Assembly (NCBI RefSeq): GCF_963666665.1
Contig: NZ_OY762999.1
Coordinates: 911,501-975,500 of the forward strand
DNA: 64,000 nt
Direction: 5' to 3'
Source: Maridesulfovibrio sp.
Lineage (GTDB): Bacteria; Desulfobacterota; Desulfovibrionia; Desulfovibrionales; Desulfovibrionaceae
The notes under the pieces were generated by a model. The model did not search any database and was not told the origin of the DNA. It saw only the letters and a program-made list of their open reading frames with translations. Position 1 is the first letter of the stretch. Every line of letters begins with the position of its first letter. The translations under genes and the position numbers were made by a program. This document shows positions 27,041 to 39,148 of this stretch, piece by piece.

Positions 27041-27778
27041 TTAATAATATTTTTCGATAATTTGGTCGAAAGTGCCTTCGCGGCGTATGATGGACATTCC
27101 TTCAGCGAAGTTGGAAAGGATATAGTTTGCTTCGGGATTGTTTTTAGAAATCATCAGATGGAGAGTTACTTCGTACATGGGAGTCTTCGTGTGGCTGAAT
27201 TCATTTGCCTGATCCGGAAAATTATTTTGTATTTCACGTTTGGCCACTAAGTTGTTGATAGGAAAAAGCTGGATTCTGTTTCGTAATAGCATCTGTAGTG
27301 CTGTTGTATTGTTTTTTATTACTGTTGCAGGAACTCCGTTTCTTTTAAATAGCTCGTAGTGGACAAATCCATTTAAGGTTCCTATGCGATATTTTCGTAG
27401 GTCTTTATATCCGCTAAAATCATACTTGTGCATGTTTTGTTTGGAGTAATAAAGGTAAGTCTTTTCTGTTATCATTGGGACAGAAAAGACAGCAAACTTT
27501 TTGCGTTCGTGTGTCTTAACGTACGGAAAAGTAACAACATCCATATTGTGCTGGATCATCTTTTCACATCTGGGCCAAGGATAAAATTCAAGTGCCGTTT
27601 CTATTCCCACTGCTTTGAATGCGGCTAGTACTATCTCAGTAGTTATTCCCGGTTCAGCAGGATTTGCACTTACGTAAGGAGCCCAGTTCCCAGATATGAG
27701 CTGGAGCTTTTTTGCATAACATGGAACTGATCCTAATATAAAAGAGAGGATGGTTAGTACTGATATAAGTGTGCGCAT
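27041..27778 (-). CDS. periplasmic SBP_bac_3-type solute-binding protein, orphan
   Basis: A 245-residue exported protein with signal peptide (about 1-22, ending CYA). The mature part starts KKLQLISGNWAPYVSANPAEPGITTEIVLAAFKAVGIETALEFYPWPRCEKMI, the pattern of transporter-substrate-binding family 3. Further typical parts are GTLNGFVHYELF and the end FAEGMSIIRREGTFDQIIEKYY. No permease or ATPase is nearby. In this group such orphans are common, and a sensory or scavenging role is possible. The ligand is unknown. Confidence 0.82.
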   Translation of the reverse strand: MRTLISVLTILSFILGSVPCYAKKLQLISGNWAPYVSANPAEPGITTEIVLAAFKAVGIETALEFYPWPRCEKMIQHNMDVVTFPYVKTHERKKFAVFSVPMITEKTYLYYSKQNMHKYDFSGYKDLRKYRIGTLNGFVHYELFKRNGVPATVIKNNTTALQMLLRNRIQLFPINNLVAKREIQNNFPDQANEFSHTKTPMYEVTLHLMISKNNPEANYILSNFAEGMSIIRREGTFDQIIEKYY

Positions 27779-27937
27779 GATATCACCTACGTTTTTTTAA
27801 TATTGCCATGTTTGGGTAGTGATGTCGATGCTGCATTGCGTTTTCAATGCTTAGTTTGTGTGCTGAACGGGCAGGCTGTGCTAGAATATGTTCGATCCAT
27901 TCTAAATTTGATTTTGACCAGATTGTTTAAGGGAGTT

Positions 27938-28210
27938 ATGCACCAATTCATGAGCACATGGTACGTATATCTGCTGCGTTGCAGCGACAATTCCCTTTAC
28001 TGCGGTGTAACTACTGACCCGGAGCGCAGGCTGGAAGAACACAATTCCGGCAAGGGCGCAAAGTACACCCGTTGCCGGTTGCCTGTTAAGTTCGAAGCAT
28101 ATGAAGCCTTTCCTGACAAACGCGCAGCCTACCGCGCTGAGTATGCTGTTAAGCAGAAGAAGGCAGCGCAGAAGGTTGGTTTTTTGCGAGAGCTGGCAAC
28201 GCAAGGGTAA
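27938..28210 (+). CDS. GIY-YIG domain protein (YhbQ-like)
   Basis: About 90 residues, nearly all a GIY-YIG nuclease-fold domain. WYVYLLRCSDNSLYCGVTTDPERRLEEHN carries the YVY..YCG version of the motif and the catalytic-type Arg; the conserved Glu and Asn regions follow. The upstream open frame to 27803 has no domain sense. Starts at 27938 or 27950 both have poorly spaced GGGAG, so the start is uncertain. The role of this family in DNA processing is not settled. Confidence 0.85.
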   Translation: MHQFMSTWYVYLLRCSDNSLYCGVTTDPERRLEEHNSGKGAKYTRCRLPVKFEAYEAFPDKRAAYRAEYAVKQKKAAQKVGFLRELATQG

Positions 28211-28263
28211 ATTAAATTTCGTCTTAATGCGCTATTTGCGAAGCATAATAAAAGTTTTGGGAG

Positions 28264-28322
28264 AGTCCAGAGAACCCTTTTTTAAAAGGGTTCTTTGGTC
28301 CCCGAAGGGCCGCCGGAGGCTT
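28264..28322 (+). repeat. Desulfovibrio-type intergenic repeat, copy 3
   Basis: AGAACCCTTTT and AAAAGGGTTCT form a hairpin of 11 bp with a 2-base loop (TT), followed by GGTCCCCGAAGGG and GCCGCCGGAGGC. It lies between convergent genes and may also act as their terminator. It is the best-formed of the three copies. Confidence 0.65.
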
Positions 28323-28323
28323 C

Positions 28324-29016
28324 CTACAAATAATCTTCCGGTTCCTTACACATCGCATCAAATTTCTGAAAAAACTCTCCGAAATGCTTGCCGTCCATGA
28401 GGCCGTGCAGGGCTTCAACTGCCACTGGCATCATTTTTCTTCCGGATTCATTCTCAGTCACATGACCGAACAGGATTCGGGGTACTGAGTCTGTATTGCA
28501 ATTTCCCCAAGGGTTGCTGGCAGAGGTGAAGGCCACGCCGTTAACCACGCTGAAATAGAACAGGTTAGGTTTTTCTCCGCCTGCGGGGGTGAGGGTCGGT
28601 TTTTCGTCTGTGGCCTGACGGGCAACTTCAATGTTAGCTGCTGTTTCGCTGAAATTTTCATCAAAACGGCAGAGGCAGTTGGCGTGCAGGTTGCGTCCTT
28701 TAGGAATGTAGGTGAATGCCGGATGGATTACGTCGTAGATTGCCGGTTTGCCTTCCACAATGCGGGTGCGGAATTCAGGAATATCGTTTGCCGCACGGGT
28801 TGCCAGATAATAGAGTATGGATGAGAGGCGAATTTTGACGGAACCATTGTTCTGTTCTTTACGAAAGTTGAAAAGTTCGGTCACATCCTGCTGTACTGTG
28901 AAACCGTAGCGGCTGGTGCACAGGGATTGAAAAAAGGTAAAGTGTTCAGCTCGTTCCCATGTTTCCATATCCAGAAATTCCATTTTGCTTTTAGTCAGCA
29001 GAGCTTTGTTTATCAT
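28324..29016 (-). CDS. chloramphenicol acetyltransferase-like (CatA family) acyltransferase
   Basis: A 230-residue protein of the trimeric CAT fold. The catalytic HxxxDG is kept (EALHGLMDGKHFGEFF, His about 204). Other family parts are WERAEHFTFF at the N-terminus, FRTRIVEGKPAIYDVIHPAFTY and FYFSVVNGVAFTSASNPWGN. Chromosomal CatA-like proteins are not always chloramphenicol resistance enzymes, so the substrate is open. It has only a weak ribosome binding site and is convergent with the GIY-YIG gene. Confidence 0.85.
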   Translation of the reverse strand: MINKALLTKSKMEFLDMETWERAEHFTFFQSLCTSRYGFTVQQDVTELFNFRKEQNNGSVKIRLSSILYYLATRAANDIPEFRTRIVEGKPAIYDVIHPAFTYIPKGRNLHANCLCRFDENFSETAANIEVARQATDEKPTLTPAGGEKPNLFYFSVVNGVAFTSASNPWGNCNTDSVPRILFGHVTENESGRKMMPVAVEALHGLMDGKHFGEFFQKFDAMCKEPEDYL

Positions 29017-29112
29017 GAGTTTTCTCGTATATATTTTTAAGTTTTAAAATCAAATTTGGGCCAGCTATAACGAATGAAAGGGCAGTCCGTAAACAGTTCA
29101 TTACTTATCTAA

Positions 29113-30840
<1,728 letters not shown>

Positions 30841-30849
30841 GAAAGGATT

Positions 30850-32502
30850 ATGTCAGGTAAATTCTGGGGATTTTTGGACACTGCTTCCCGCTACAGGCTT
30901 CTGGTTTCCGGGCATGGCAAGCCTCATCTTATGGAAACCGCAAACCGTATCATCAACAGTGCCGAGAGCAGTCGCGAGAAAAGTGCGCTTATTGATCTGG
31001 GTGTGGATATGTTTCTTGCTGCATGGGAAGTCAGCCCCTTGGACGGGCAGCTTGCATCCAACCTGCTGGCCATAAATAAGCAGCTGAACTTTCTGCCGGC
31101 GCCGTTGGTGGAGAGTATGTCGCTGATTGCCTCAAATAGTGCCATTCCAGAGAATCTGGGCTACCTGCAACGGCTTATCGCTAAAGATGATAAGGATAAG
31201 CTGCTCGATTATCTTTCCAAGCAGACTGAGCGCGAGCCGGAAAATTTTTTCTGGCTGTCCCATCTGCTCGATCTGGCATTTTTTCTCGGCAGACATGAGG
31301 TTGCCAGTGCCGCCCTTGCCCGTGACTGGCCTACATCAATGAATATGGTGCTTAATAAATATGCCGGGGACATTGCTTTCTGCTCCGGGGATTATGAGCA
31401 GGCTGAAGCTATTTATTCCGATGTTTCTGAGGGTGCATTAATTTTGGGCGAGAATTTGTTACGGCTTGCCGAGAGCGTAGATCGTATGGGCAGGCGAGAT
31501 GAAGCAATGATTCTTTGGCGGGATCGCATGACTGCCCGTCCGTGGCAGGTTAATACATGGTTTAAGGTTTATGATCGATTGTTAGGTAGTGGCGGTTCGA
31601 AACTGCTTGATGGTTTGGTTGCAGTTTGTCTGTATACCTTTAACAAAGCGGATGACTTTGACGAGACTCTCAAGTCGCTGGCGCTGTCGCCGCTTGATAA
31701 TGTGCATATCTTCGCGCTTGATAACGGAAGTTCTGATCATACTTCCGAAGTAATAAGTCGCTGGAAATCGCAACTTGGTGATCGCTTCAGCCGTATAGAC
31801 CTGCCGGTTAATGTAGGAGCTCCTGCTGCACGTAACTGGCTTAAAAATATGAATGAGCTTAAGCTTTACGACTATGTTGCCTACCTTGATGACGATGCCT
31901 TTATTCCGGCGGATTGGCAGGCCCAGTTCAGTGCGGCGGTGGAGTCCTACCCAGAAGCAGGTGTATGGGGCTGCAAGGTGGTGAATGAAGATCAGCAGGA
32001 AGTTATCCAGCATGCGGACTTGCATCTTCGGGAGACTCCTGCAGGGTTTGAAGATGTGGTCCGCAGTTTTGAGTTTGCTTATCTTGATCCATACAATCAG
32101 GACCTTGATTACGGGCAGTTTGATTATTGCCGTCCCTGCGTTTCCGTTACCGGATGCTTCCATCTTTTCAGACAGAATATTTTGAGCCAGAGTGGTGATT
32201 TTGATTTGCGCTATTCTCCTACCCAGTATGATGACCTCGATCATGACTTGATGCTTGCCAAGGCAGGAAAAACTGCGGTGTATCAGGGTAAACTCAAAGT
32301 TCAGCATAAACGTAAGTCCGGTTCTGCCGTATCAATCAGCCGGTCCGCCCGCGGCAGCGGGGCAGGTAATGTGTTGAAGCTTGAATCAAAATATGAAGCT
32401 AGGGATGTAGCGGCGATTATTAAGCGTGATATTGAGCGGTTGGAAAATGATTTCACCGGGAAGGCCCTCAAAGTAGGGCATGTGATGAAGGAAGTAGAGT
32501 AG
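30850..32502 (+). CDS. family 2 glycosyltransferase with helical N-terminal domain
   Basis: A 550-residue cytoplasmic protein behind GAAAGGA. Residues 1-250 are alpha-helical and repeat-like without a name I can give. Residues about 255-500 are a GT-A domain: VAVCLYTFNKADDFDETLKSL, ALDNGSSDHTSEVI, NVGAPAARNW and the metal-binding DDD in VAYLDDDAFIPADW. A late CVSVTGCFHLFR and DDLDHDLMLAKAG fit the acceptor/catalytic region. It is co-transcribed with the CgeB-like enzyme. Confidence 0.85.
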   Translation: MSGKFWGFLDTASRYRLLVSGHGKPHLMETANRIINSAESSREKSALIDLGVDMFLAAWEVSPLDGQLASNLLAINKQLNFLPAPLVESMSLIASNSAIPENLGYLQRLIAKDDKDKLLDYLSKQTEREPENFFWLSHLLDLAFFLGRHEVASAALARDWPTSMNMVLNKYAGDIAFCSGDYEQAEAIYSDVSEGALILGENLLRLAESVDRMGRRDEAMILWRDRMTARPWQVNTWFKVYDRLLGSGGSKLLDGLVAVCLYTFNKADDFDETLKSLALSPLDNVHIFALDNGSSDHTSEVISRWKSQLGDRFSRIDLPVNVGAPAARNWLKNMNELKLYDYVAYLDDDAFIPADWQAQFSAAVESYPEAGVWGCKVVNEDQQEVIQHADLHLRETPAGFEDVVRSFEFAYLDPYNQDLDYGQFDYCRPCVSVTGCFHLFRQNILSQSGDFDLRYSPTQYDDLDHDLMLAKAGKTAVYQGKLKVQHKRKSGSAVSISRSARGSGAGNVLKLESKYEARDVAAIIKRDIERLENDFTGKALKVGHVMKEVE

Positions 32503-32570
32503 TTAACTAAGCTCGTTGTTGTACCTGCAATAATCTGTTAGAGTTTTCCAAACCCTAGAAGGAGTGGAAA

Positions 32571-32798
32571 ATGAAAAATATTTTAATTGCGGGCTTATTG
32601 TGTGTTGGTCTCTTCGTATTCGTTGGTTGTGGATCAAAACATCATACCATTACCAGAACTGATGGTTCTACTGCGGTAAGTGTAGGTGCGCCTCAATTTG
32701 ATAAGGACTCAAATACCTATACTTATGAGAATCTTGATGGTCAGCAGACAACAATAAAACGTGAAGATGTGCAGCAGATAGAAGAAAATAAGAAATAG
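32571..32798 (+). CDS. YgdI/YgdR-type small lipoprotein
   Basis: 75 residues behind AAGGAG. The lipobox VFVGC (Cys 20) ends the signal sequence, so the protein is a membrane-anchored lipoprotein. The mature ITRTDGSTAVSVGAPQFDKD followed by TYTYENLDGQQTTIKREDVQQIEE fits the DUF903/YgdI-YgdR SH3-like fold. Function unknown in the family. Confidence 0.85.
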   Translation: MKNILIAGLLCVGLFVFVGCGSKHHTITRTDGSTAVSVGAPQFDKDSNTYTYENLDGQQTTIKREDVQQIEENKK

Positions 32799-32813
32799 AT
32801 TTGTTAGCTGAGT

Positions 32814-32854
32814 AAGCCGGGATCTCACGTTGAATGAGTTCCCGGCTTTATTTT
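32814..32854. terminator. bidirectional terminator
   Basis: AAGCCGGGA pairs with TCCCGGCTT, followed by TATTTTAT. It lies between the convergent lipoprotein and MCP genes. Confidence 0.75.
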
Positions 32855-34391
32855 ATGCCTCTTGAGTTTGCATCTTGTTCATGAATTCTTCAAGGTCGGT
32901 TGCGAGGGACGTCAATTCCGACACTGCACTGGAAACCATGTCCATTGAATCTGAAGTCTGTGTTGCGATATTGTTCACCATATCGATTGCATTTGTAACT
33001 TCTTCACTGGCAGCTGACTGCTGTTCTGCTGCCGTTGCTATCCCTTCCACTTGTCCAGCTGTTATTTTCGATATTTCAAGTATCTGTTTGAGTGCTGTGT
33101 CAGCTTTGCCGCACATTTCTGTGGCCTGCTGAATACTGTGCAGGGTGTCTTCTGTGGCAGATGTGCTTTTCTGTGAACTGTTCTGAATAGCGCTTATGTA
33201 TTCACCGACTTCTTTGGTAGCGTGCATGGTGTTTTCAGCCAGTTTTCTGATCTCGTCGGCTACTACAGAAAAACCTCTTCCTGCTTCCCCGGCTCTGGCT
33301 GCTTCAATGGCGGCGTTAAGGGCAAGAAGGTTGGTTTGGTCGGCAATGTCGGAGATAACCTGCATGATGGTTGTTATTCCGTTGCTGTGGGTTTTAAGGG
33401 TGCCCATTTCCTGTTTGAGGTTGCCGGCTTTCATATTTACTTCTTCCATAACTTCGATGACATTTTCAACAAGACCTGACCCTTCGCTGGCTGTTTCCTG
33501 AGTCTGGCGGGCCATGCGTGCTGCATCACTGGAATTTCTGGATACTTCAAGGATTGATGCGTTCATCTGTTCCATGGAAGTTGCCACTTCTTCTGTTCTG
33601 GCCCGCTGGTCATGGATTCCCTTGCTGGAGTTTTGGATTTCAGAACTGATTTCATCTGAAGTGCCTGCAAGCTGTTCTGATATTTTCGTGGCGTCGGTCA
33701 CTCCCTTGGCAATTTTTTTATTTTGGGCAGTGATGAAATCTTCTTTAAGCTTGATGTTTGTGAAGTCCATGATGGTGGTAAAACCGCCGAGGAGATTTCC
33801 TCTGGCATCGTAAATTGGTGAGGAAGCGACAGAAATATATTTTGTTGTACCTTTGCGCCCGTCAACTTGGCCTTTTACAAAGAGTTTCTTTTTTTCTTCC
33901 ATGCATCTTTCGGATACAGTTTCCTGTTTTTTGCCGTAAAAGAAAGTAGAGAAGTCCTGCCCAATGTATTTGTTTGTCTCTCCATCTTCTTCAATTAATT
34001 TTATAATGCTTTCATTAATCCAACTGATGTTGCCATTAGGATCAACGACTACCATAGGGGTCATTATATTTTTGAGCATGGATTCGCTCATGCCTACTTT
34101 TTCGTTCAGGATGTTATTAAGCCCTTCAATTGCAGTTGACAGGATGCCAATCTCAGCCATGAAGTTGTGATGCGGAATGGGCGTGTAATCTGCTTTGGAA
34201 ATTCTTTCGACTTCACAGATAAGTATCTTGATAGGTGAGATAATTCTACGTTGTATAATAAAACCAAGGGCGAGCAATGATACAATTGAAACAGAAACAA
34301 TAATGATTGCTGCTTCATTCTGGATAAAAAAAAGTCCTATGGCAAGTAAGATAGCAATTGTTGCAATGGATGCATACAGGCGTACGGTCAT
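32853..34391 (-). CDS. methyl-accepting chemotaxis protein with cytoplasmic PAS domain
   Basis: 512 residues. Two close membrane helices (about 5-23 and 28-46) leave almost no periplasmic part. A HAMP (about 48-100), a PAS domain (about 103-215: [42 protein letters not shown]) and the MCP signalling hairpin follow, with the tip [20 protein letters not shown]. It therefore senses an intracellular cue (redox, energy or a small ligand) through PAS and talks to CheA/CheW. No C-terminal CheR pentapeptide is present. CTGGAGG precedes the start. Confidence 0.93.
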   Translation of the reverse strand: MTVRLYASIATIAILLAIGLFFIQNEAAIIIVSVSIVSLLALGFIIQRRIISPIKILICEVERISKADYTPIPHHNFMAEIGILSTAIEGLNNILNEKVGMSESMLKNIMTPMVVVDPNGNISWINESIIKLIEEDGETNKYIGQDFSTFFYGKKQETVSERCMEEKKKLFVKGQVDGRKGTTKYISVASSPIYDARGNLLGGFTTIMDFTNIKLKEDFITAQNKKIAKGVTDATKISEQLAGTSDEISSEIQNSSKGIHDQRARTEEVATSMEQMNASILEVSRNSSDAARMARQTQETASEGSGLVENVIEVMEEVNMKAGNLKQEMGTLKTHSNGITTIMQVISDIADQTNLLALNAAIEAARAGEAGRGFSVVADEIRKLAENTMHATKEVGEYISAIQNSSQKSTSATEDTLHSIQQATEMCGKADTALKQILEISKITAGQVEGIATAAEQQSAASEEVTNAIDMVNNIATQTSDSMDMVSSAVSELTSLATDLEEFMNKMQTQEA

Positions 34392-34612
34392 TTAGGCCTC
34401 CAGTTCTATGATAGAAATGCTGAAAGAACGAAAGCATGTTTGATGCCATGTGTTTGTTTATATACTGTAACAAGTGATGGAGTGTTTTTGGGTTGGTTTT
34501 TGGTAGCTGTAAATGAGTCATATTAGCACAGTGTTGACTGAGAATTAGGATATGAAGAGATTTATTCGAAGTCTTTTTAGTATATTAAGTTGTGTGTCAT
34601 AATTTCTTAAGC

Positions 34613-34640
34613 AAAAAAAAAGAGGCCAGAAGGCCTCTTT
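34613..34640 (-). terminator. terminator of the secreted protein gene
   Basis: On the minus strand, AGAGGCC and GGCCTCT close a 4-base loop and are followed by a run of eight or more T. Confidence 0.85.
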
Positions 34641-34663
34641 AAATAAGATCTAAATGTAGAATT

Positions 34664-35206
34664 TTATTCCATGGCATTGGAAAGCTTTTCAAAATAAGGA
34701 CGCACAACTTTTACATCCTCAGCAGGTGCTTTGATCATGGCTTTGGCCATCTTCATGGAAGACAGCATGTGTTCTTTCATCATTTTTTTCTGTTCCGGGC
34801 TCATGTTCGGATCAGCTTCCATTTGAGCTATTGCAGCTTCAAGCTCGGCCATACCTGCATTCCCTTCCGCTTCCATTGCGATGGAGGCAAACGCCTTAAC
34901 TACGCGTCCTGCGGTTTCAGGCCATGTCTTGTCGGTGAATCCGTTAGCTTCGATGATCATTTTTGCTTTCGGGGTGTAACCATAAAGCATGGCAAATTCT
35001 TTATTAAGCATTTCAGGGTCAAAAGGGTCTACATCGCTTTCGCCGGACTCTTCCTTTTCCTCTTCCATCTGGTCCATGATCGGGTCTAGTTGTTCCAGTG
35101 TTTTTACAACCCGTTCTACCTGATCTCCCGTAAGAGGGGACATGGCATTCGCAGTGAATGCGAAAAGGAAGGTCAGTACGGCCAGTAACAGTATTTTTTT
35201 AAGCAT
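34664..35206 (-). CDS. exported protein of unknown function
   Basis: 180 residues that I do not recognise. A clear signal peptide (MLKKILLLAVLTFLFAFTANA) leads to an acidic, helical, Met-rich mature protein. An acidic EEEKEESGESDVDPFDP stretch lies about 48-65, and a Met-rich helix MSPEQKKMMKEHMLSSMKMA about 136-155. Cysteine-free and probably periplasmic. It has a GGAGG site and its own terminator, so it is monocistronic. Confidence 0.75.
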   Translation of the reverse strand: MLKKILLLAVLTFLFAFTANAMSPLTGDQVERVVKTLEQLDPIMDQMEEEKEESGESDVDPFDPEMLNKEFAMLYGYTPKAKMIIEANGFTDKTWPETAGRVVKAFASIAMEAEGNAGMAELEAAIAQMEADPNMSPEQKKMMKEHMLSSMKMAKAMIKAPAEDVKVVRPYFEKLSNAME

Positions 35207-35292
35207 TATTCCTCCAAGCAGATTATTTACCCCGACTAATTATTAAGGGTATATATTAAATTAAGATTTTGTAAAGAGGGTTGTAGAAAATG

Positions 35293-35326
35293 AAAGGTCC
35301 CCGCTCAATTAAGAGCAGGGACCTTT
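35293..35326 (-). terminator. terminator of the glutamine synthetase gene
   Basis: AAAGGTCCC..GCTC with GAGC..GGGACCTTT around an AATTAA loop. T-rich on the minus side. Confidence 0.8.
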
Positions 35327-35358
35327 CTTAGCTTAAGGATATGGCAGTATCTATTTTT

Positions 35359-37545
35359 TTATTTGATGAACAGCATTTCAGAGTAGCTGGGCAGGCACCA
35401 GAGGTCGTCTGCAACAACTTCTTCAAGCTGATCGGCGTACTTGCGGACTTCCAGCATTGCGGGAAGTGCGGTGCAGCAGAGGTATTTTGCTTCTTCTTCT
35501 ACATCGCCTTCAGGCTTGGCAGCCATGATTTTTTCAAGTTCGATGTTTGCATTCTGCATGCCGCGAAGTTTAGCGGTTACGTCTTCAAGGGTGCCGGTGG
35601 TGAATTCCACGCCGATGGCTTTCATTGCAGCGCAGGTTTCAGCCAGTTCTTTCTGGTAGCGAACTGCGCCGGGGAGAATATGAGTCTTGGCGAGTTTGGT
35701 TACCAGTGCAGCTTCGGTGACGATAGCCTGATTGTACTGTTCGAGGTAGATTTCTTTACGGCTTTCCAGTTCTTCTTTGGTGAAGACACCGTATTTGGTG
35801 AACAGTTCCACGGAGTCTGCAGAAGAGATCTCGGGGATTGCGTCTGCGGAGGTACGCAGGTTAGGCAGGCCGCGTTCTTCTACAGCTTCTTTGTGCCACT
35901 TGTCAGAGTAACCGTCGCCGTTGAATACAATCTGGCCGTGCTTATCCATGATGTCTTTGATGACTTTATTTACGGCATCATTGAGTTTGGACTTGTCACC
36001 GCCCATGATAGATTCCATTTCATCGGCGATGAAATCGAGAGATTCAGCCATCATGGTGTTCAGGGCAACCTGAGGACCTGCGATGGAGAGGTTTGAACCT
36101 ACTGCGCGGAACTCGAAACGGTTACCGGTAAAGGCAAACGGGCTGGTACGGTTACGGTCTCCTGCGTCTCTGGGCAGCGGAGGCAGGGTGTCTACGCCGG
36201 CTTTAAGGAAACCAGTGGAGGTCGGAGTCGGGGAGTTGCCTTCCTGAATCTTGTTGAAGATTTCAGAGAGCTGGTCGCCGAGGAAGATGGACATGATTGC
36301 CGGAGGTGCTTCGTTTGCACCGAGACGGTGGTCGTTGGAAGCTGTGGCAACTACTGCACGCAAAAGTTTGCTGTGAATGTGTACTGCGCGAATTGCTGCA
36401 GCGCAGAAGATGAGAAACTGTGCGTTTTCGTGGGGGTTGTCGCCCGGATCGAAAAGGGAACCGTGTCCGTTGCAGCTCAGGGAGTAGTTGAGGTGCTTAC
36501 CGGAACCGTTGATTCCTGCGAAAGGTTTTTCGTGAAGCAGGCAGACCATACCGTGGCGTTTGGCCACACTTTTCAGGGTGGTCATAACCATCTGGTTGTG
36601 GTCGGTAGCAATGTTGGACTGTTCGTAAACAGGAGCGATTTCGAACTGACCGGGAGCTACTTCGTTGTGGCGAGTCTTAACCGGTACACCCAGTTTGTAG
36701 AGTTCGTGCTCAACATCCATCATGAAAGAAAGTACGCGGCGGGGAACAGCGCCGAAGTAGTGGTCATCCAGTTCCTGTCCTTTTGCGGGTTTTGCACCGA
36801 AAAGGGTCCTGCCGGACATCATGAGGTCGGGGCGTGCGAAGTAGAAGTTACGGTCAATAAGGAAGTATTCCTGCTCAGGACCGGCATTGGAAGCAACGCG
36901 GTTACCGGAGTTGTCACCGAAAATATTAAGAATGCGCTGTGCAGAAGTGTTAACCACCTGTGTTGCTTTCAGCAGAGGAGTCTTTTTATCCAGTGCTTCA
37001 CCTTTCCAGGAGATGAATGCGGTAGGGATGCACAGGAAAGTTCCGTTAGGATTCTCAAGGATATAGGCAGGGCTGGTTACATCCCATGCGGTGTATCCAC
37101 GAGCTTCAAAGGTGGCGCGCAGACCGCCGTTGGGGAAGCTGGACGCATCGGGTTCACCCTGAATGAGCAGTTTGCCTTCAAATTCAGCAATGCAGTTGCC
37201 GTTACCTTCGGGAGAGATGAAGCTGTCATGCTTCTCTGCGGTCAGGCCGGTCAGGGGATAGAAAACGTGAGTGTAATGGGTTGCGCCTTTTTCCATTGCC
37301 CATTCTTTCATTGCGTTTGCAACGGTATCAGCGATGGAAGGATCGATTGCAGCACCTTCTTCAATGGTCTTTCTCAGGGATTTGTAGACTTTCTTGGGAA
37401 GTCTATCCTTCATTACGCTGTCGTTGAAGACATTGCAGCCGAAGAGTTCGGTGGGTTTAGTGTCGGCAAAGCTGAAGGAAGCTTCAGGGATAGAGTAGTT
37501 GGTCACTGCAGTGATCGCACCCTGGCGGGAGGTGTTTGAACTCAT
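35359..37545 (-). CDS. glnN: glutamine synthetase type III
   Basis: A 728-residue cytoplasmic enzyme, the large GSIII type of double-hexamer enzymes, forming glutamine from glutamate, ammonia and ATP. Visible parts: [20 protein letters not shown] at the N-terminus, [27 protein letters not shown] (metal-binding Glu), [31 protein letters not shown] and the ATP site [20 protein letters not shown]. Length and motifs separate it from GSI (about 470 aa). AAGGAG precedes the start. It faces a GlnHPQ-type importer on the other side of an 830-bp gap. Confidence 0.95.
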   Translation of the reverse strand: MSSNTSRQGAITAVTNYSIPEASFSFADTKPTELFGCNVFNDSVMKDRLPKKVYKSLRKTIEEGAAIDPSIADTVANAMKEWAMEKGATHYTHVFYPLTGLTAEKHDSFISPEGNGNCIAEFEGKLLIQGEPDASSFPNGGLRATFEARGYTAWDVTSPAYILENPNGTFLCIPTAFISWKGEALDKKTPLLKATQVVNTSAQRILNIFGDNSGNRVASNAGPEQEYFLIDRNFYFARPDLMMSGRTLFGAKPAKGQELDDHYFGAVPRRVLSFMMDVEHELYKLGVPVKTRHNEVAPGQFEIAPVYEQSNIATDHNQMVMTTLKSVAKRHGMVCLLHEKPFAGINGSGKHLNYSLSCNGHGSLFDPGDNPHENAQFLIFCAAAIRAVHIHSKLLRAVVATASNDHRLGANEAPPAIMSIFLGDQLSEIFNKIQEGNSPTPTSTGFLKAGVDTLPPLPRDAGDRNRTSPFAFTGNRFEFRAVGSNLSIAGPQVALNTMMAESLDFIADEMESIMGGDKSKLNDAVNKVIKDIMDKHGQIVFNGDGYSDKWHKEAVEERGLPNLRTSADAIPEISSADSVELFTKYGVFTKEELESRKEIYLEQYNQAIVTEAALVTKLAKTHILPGAVRYQKELAETCAAMKAIGVEFTTGTLEDVTAKLRGMQNANIELEKIMAAKPEGDVEEEAKYLCCTALPAMLEVRKYADQLEEVVADDLWCLPSYSEMLFIK

Positions 37546-38374
37546 TTGAAAAAACTCCTTAAATCTTTTTTATTGGTGATCTTCGCTTGGCGAAGAATTT
37601 TGGGCTTTAATCAAATCTGATCCTACATAAGCAGGAGGTGTGCCGTTGTTTTGAAAATCTTATATTACATATGGTTAAGTAGTTTTGCTGGTGTTTTTGT
37701 ATATGTTGATCTTACAAAAATGTAGAATGAGGTGTTCTGTAGAGATGTGGGTAGTTACAAAATTGTTATTAATTTTATGCAAAGCTCAAAAGAAGGGTAA
37801 ATTGATTACAAATTTGTATAATTTGATCCGTCAAACTGTTTTTTTAAGAGGATATCCCTTAGTTTGCGTGTACAGAGCGGCTTGGGAAAGATTGCACTTG
37901 TACCACGTGTGTTGGTGACTTCCTACATTAATATACTTAGAAAGTCAGTAGTAAACATAAAATCTTATGCTTTTCTCGATACCGGGAGGTTTGCTTGTTA
38001 TTATTCAAGCAGTTTTTGGAGAAACTGTTTCTGTTTTTGTGTAGTTATTTGAGTATTAATAGATGTGGTATTCGCTAAATAAGACATAACTGATCACAGG
38101 TATTTTCCGTTTATCTCTTTACTGGTTGATTGGTTAATCAGGTGAGTGTTTGCTTTTAAAACACATGTATTCTCGAACTGTTAACGTATCTATTGAGTTT
38201 GATTGAGTTTCTAATTGACTGGTTGTGCGGTCTACGTCTTGAATTTAGTGTAGAAAGGTGCTAAATTTTCCTACTTCGACAAATTATCGACGGGTAAATT
38301 GCTCGTTGATCGGTCTATCTTCATTTTGTTGTGATGAAGATTTTTAAGAAATGATGTTCATTTTTGGAGGATTC
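37546..38374. other. long AT-rich intergenic region between glnN and the amino-acid importer
   Basis: 829 bp without a convincing gene. Two short open frames (37685-37918 and 37864-38052, +) lack ribosome binding sites and sensible protein composition. A weak hairpin with CAGTTT/AAACTG arms lies about 38010-38030. A possible sigma-54 promoter for glnN is at 37628-37645. The rest may hold regulatory sites or a small RNA, but I see no recognisable structure. Confidence 0.5.
37628..37645 (-). promoter_or_regulatory. possible sigma-54 promoter of glnN
   Basis: Minus strand CGGCACACCTCCTGCTTA keeps the -24 GG and -12 GC at the required 10-base spacing, close to the consensus TGGCAC-N5-TTGC. It lies about 85 bp before the glnN start. 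Nitrogen-control genes often use sigma-54, but the match is not perfect. Confidence 0.4.
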
Positions 38375-39118
38375 ATGAAAAAACTGCTTTCAATAATCGT
38401 TGCTGCTCTGATTACCGCGACCATGGTCGGAACTGCTTTCGCAGGTAAACTTACTGTTGCTTGTGACACTAGCTTCCCTCCTTTTGAGTTTAAAGATCCT
38501 GCTACCGGAAAGCACACCGGCTTTGACGTTGAGCTTTGGGAAGCCATCGCCAAAAAAATCGGTGCTGATTATGATCTGCAGCCCATGGACTTCAACGGCA
38601 TCATTCCCGGTCTCCAGTCCAACCAGCTTGATGTAGGTATCGCAGGTATCACCATCAAACCCGAGCGTGCTAAAGTTGTCGACTTCTCTGACGGTTACTA
38701 CAACTCCGGCCTGCTTATCCTTGTTAAAAAAGACGATAACTCCGTTAACGGTATTGAAGATCTTAAAGGTAAGATTATTTCTACCAAATTGAGCACTTCT
38801 TCCGCAGATTTCGCTAAAACTGCAGGCGCTAAGGAAGTTAAACTTTACCCCAACAACGACGCTATGTTCATGGAACTCATGACCGGCGGCGCTGATGCGG
38901 TTATCTTTGACTCTCCCGTTATCGCAGACTTCATGCGCAAGGCCGGTAAAGGCCAGGTTAAAGTTGTTGGTCCTCTTTACAACGGTCAGCAGTACGGTAT
39001 TGCTTTCCCCAAAGGAAGCAGCCTCGTTGCTAAAGTTAACGCAGCTCTCAAAGACCTGCGTGAAGACGGCACCTACCGCGAACTGTACGTAAAATGGTTC
39101 GGTACTGAGCCTAAATAA
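38375..39118 (+). CDS. glnH: polar amino-acid ABC transporter periplasmic binding protein, GlnH-like
   Basis: 247 residues. The ATG at 38375 follows TTGGAGG; an upstream in-frame ATG at 38351 would spoil the signal peptide. Signal [23 protein letters not shown], then [39 protein letters not shown], the SBP_bac_3 lid/ligand region typical of glutamine-binding proteins. It is first gene of an importer and is separated from the permease by a strong hairpin that would favour excess binding protein. Confidence 0.9.
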   Translation: MKKLLSIIVAALITATMVGTAFAGKLTVACDTSFPPFEFKDPATGKHTGFDVELWEAIAKKIGADYDLQPMDFNGIIPGLQSNQLDVGIAGITIKPERAKVVDFSDGYYNSGLLILVKKDDNSVNGIEDLKGKIISTKLSTSSADFAKTAGAKEVKLYPNNDAMFMELMTGGADAVIFDSPVIADFMRKAGKGQVKVVGPLYNGQQYGIAFPKGSSLVAKVNAALKDLREDGTYRELYVKWFGTEPK

Positions 39119-39148
39119 TTTATTTGTAATAATTACAATATGTTTTGT

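Noticed and set aside
28324..29016. Acquired chloramphenicol resistance gene
   Set aside because: The catalytic motif is present but there is no mobile context or resistance neighbour; chromosomal CatA-like proteins often have other substrates.
35341..37539. Long + strand open frames of 251 and 403 residues
   Set aside because: Both are opposite the glutamine synthetase III gene and lack ribosome binding sites or recognisable motifs; many Cys/Phe/Val-rich runs indicate antisense translation.
37685..38052. Two short + strand frames in the glnN upstream gap
   Set aside because: No ribosome binding site, odd composition and no partner; treated as non-coding.
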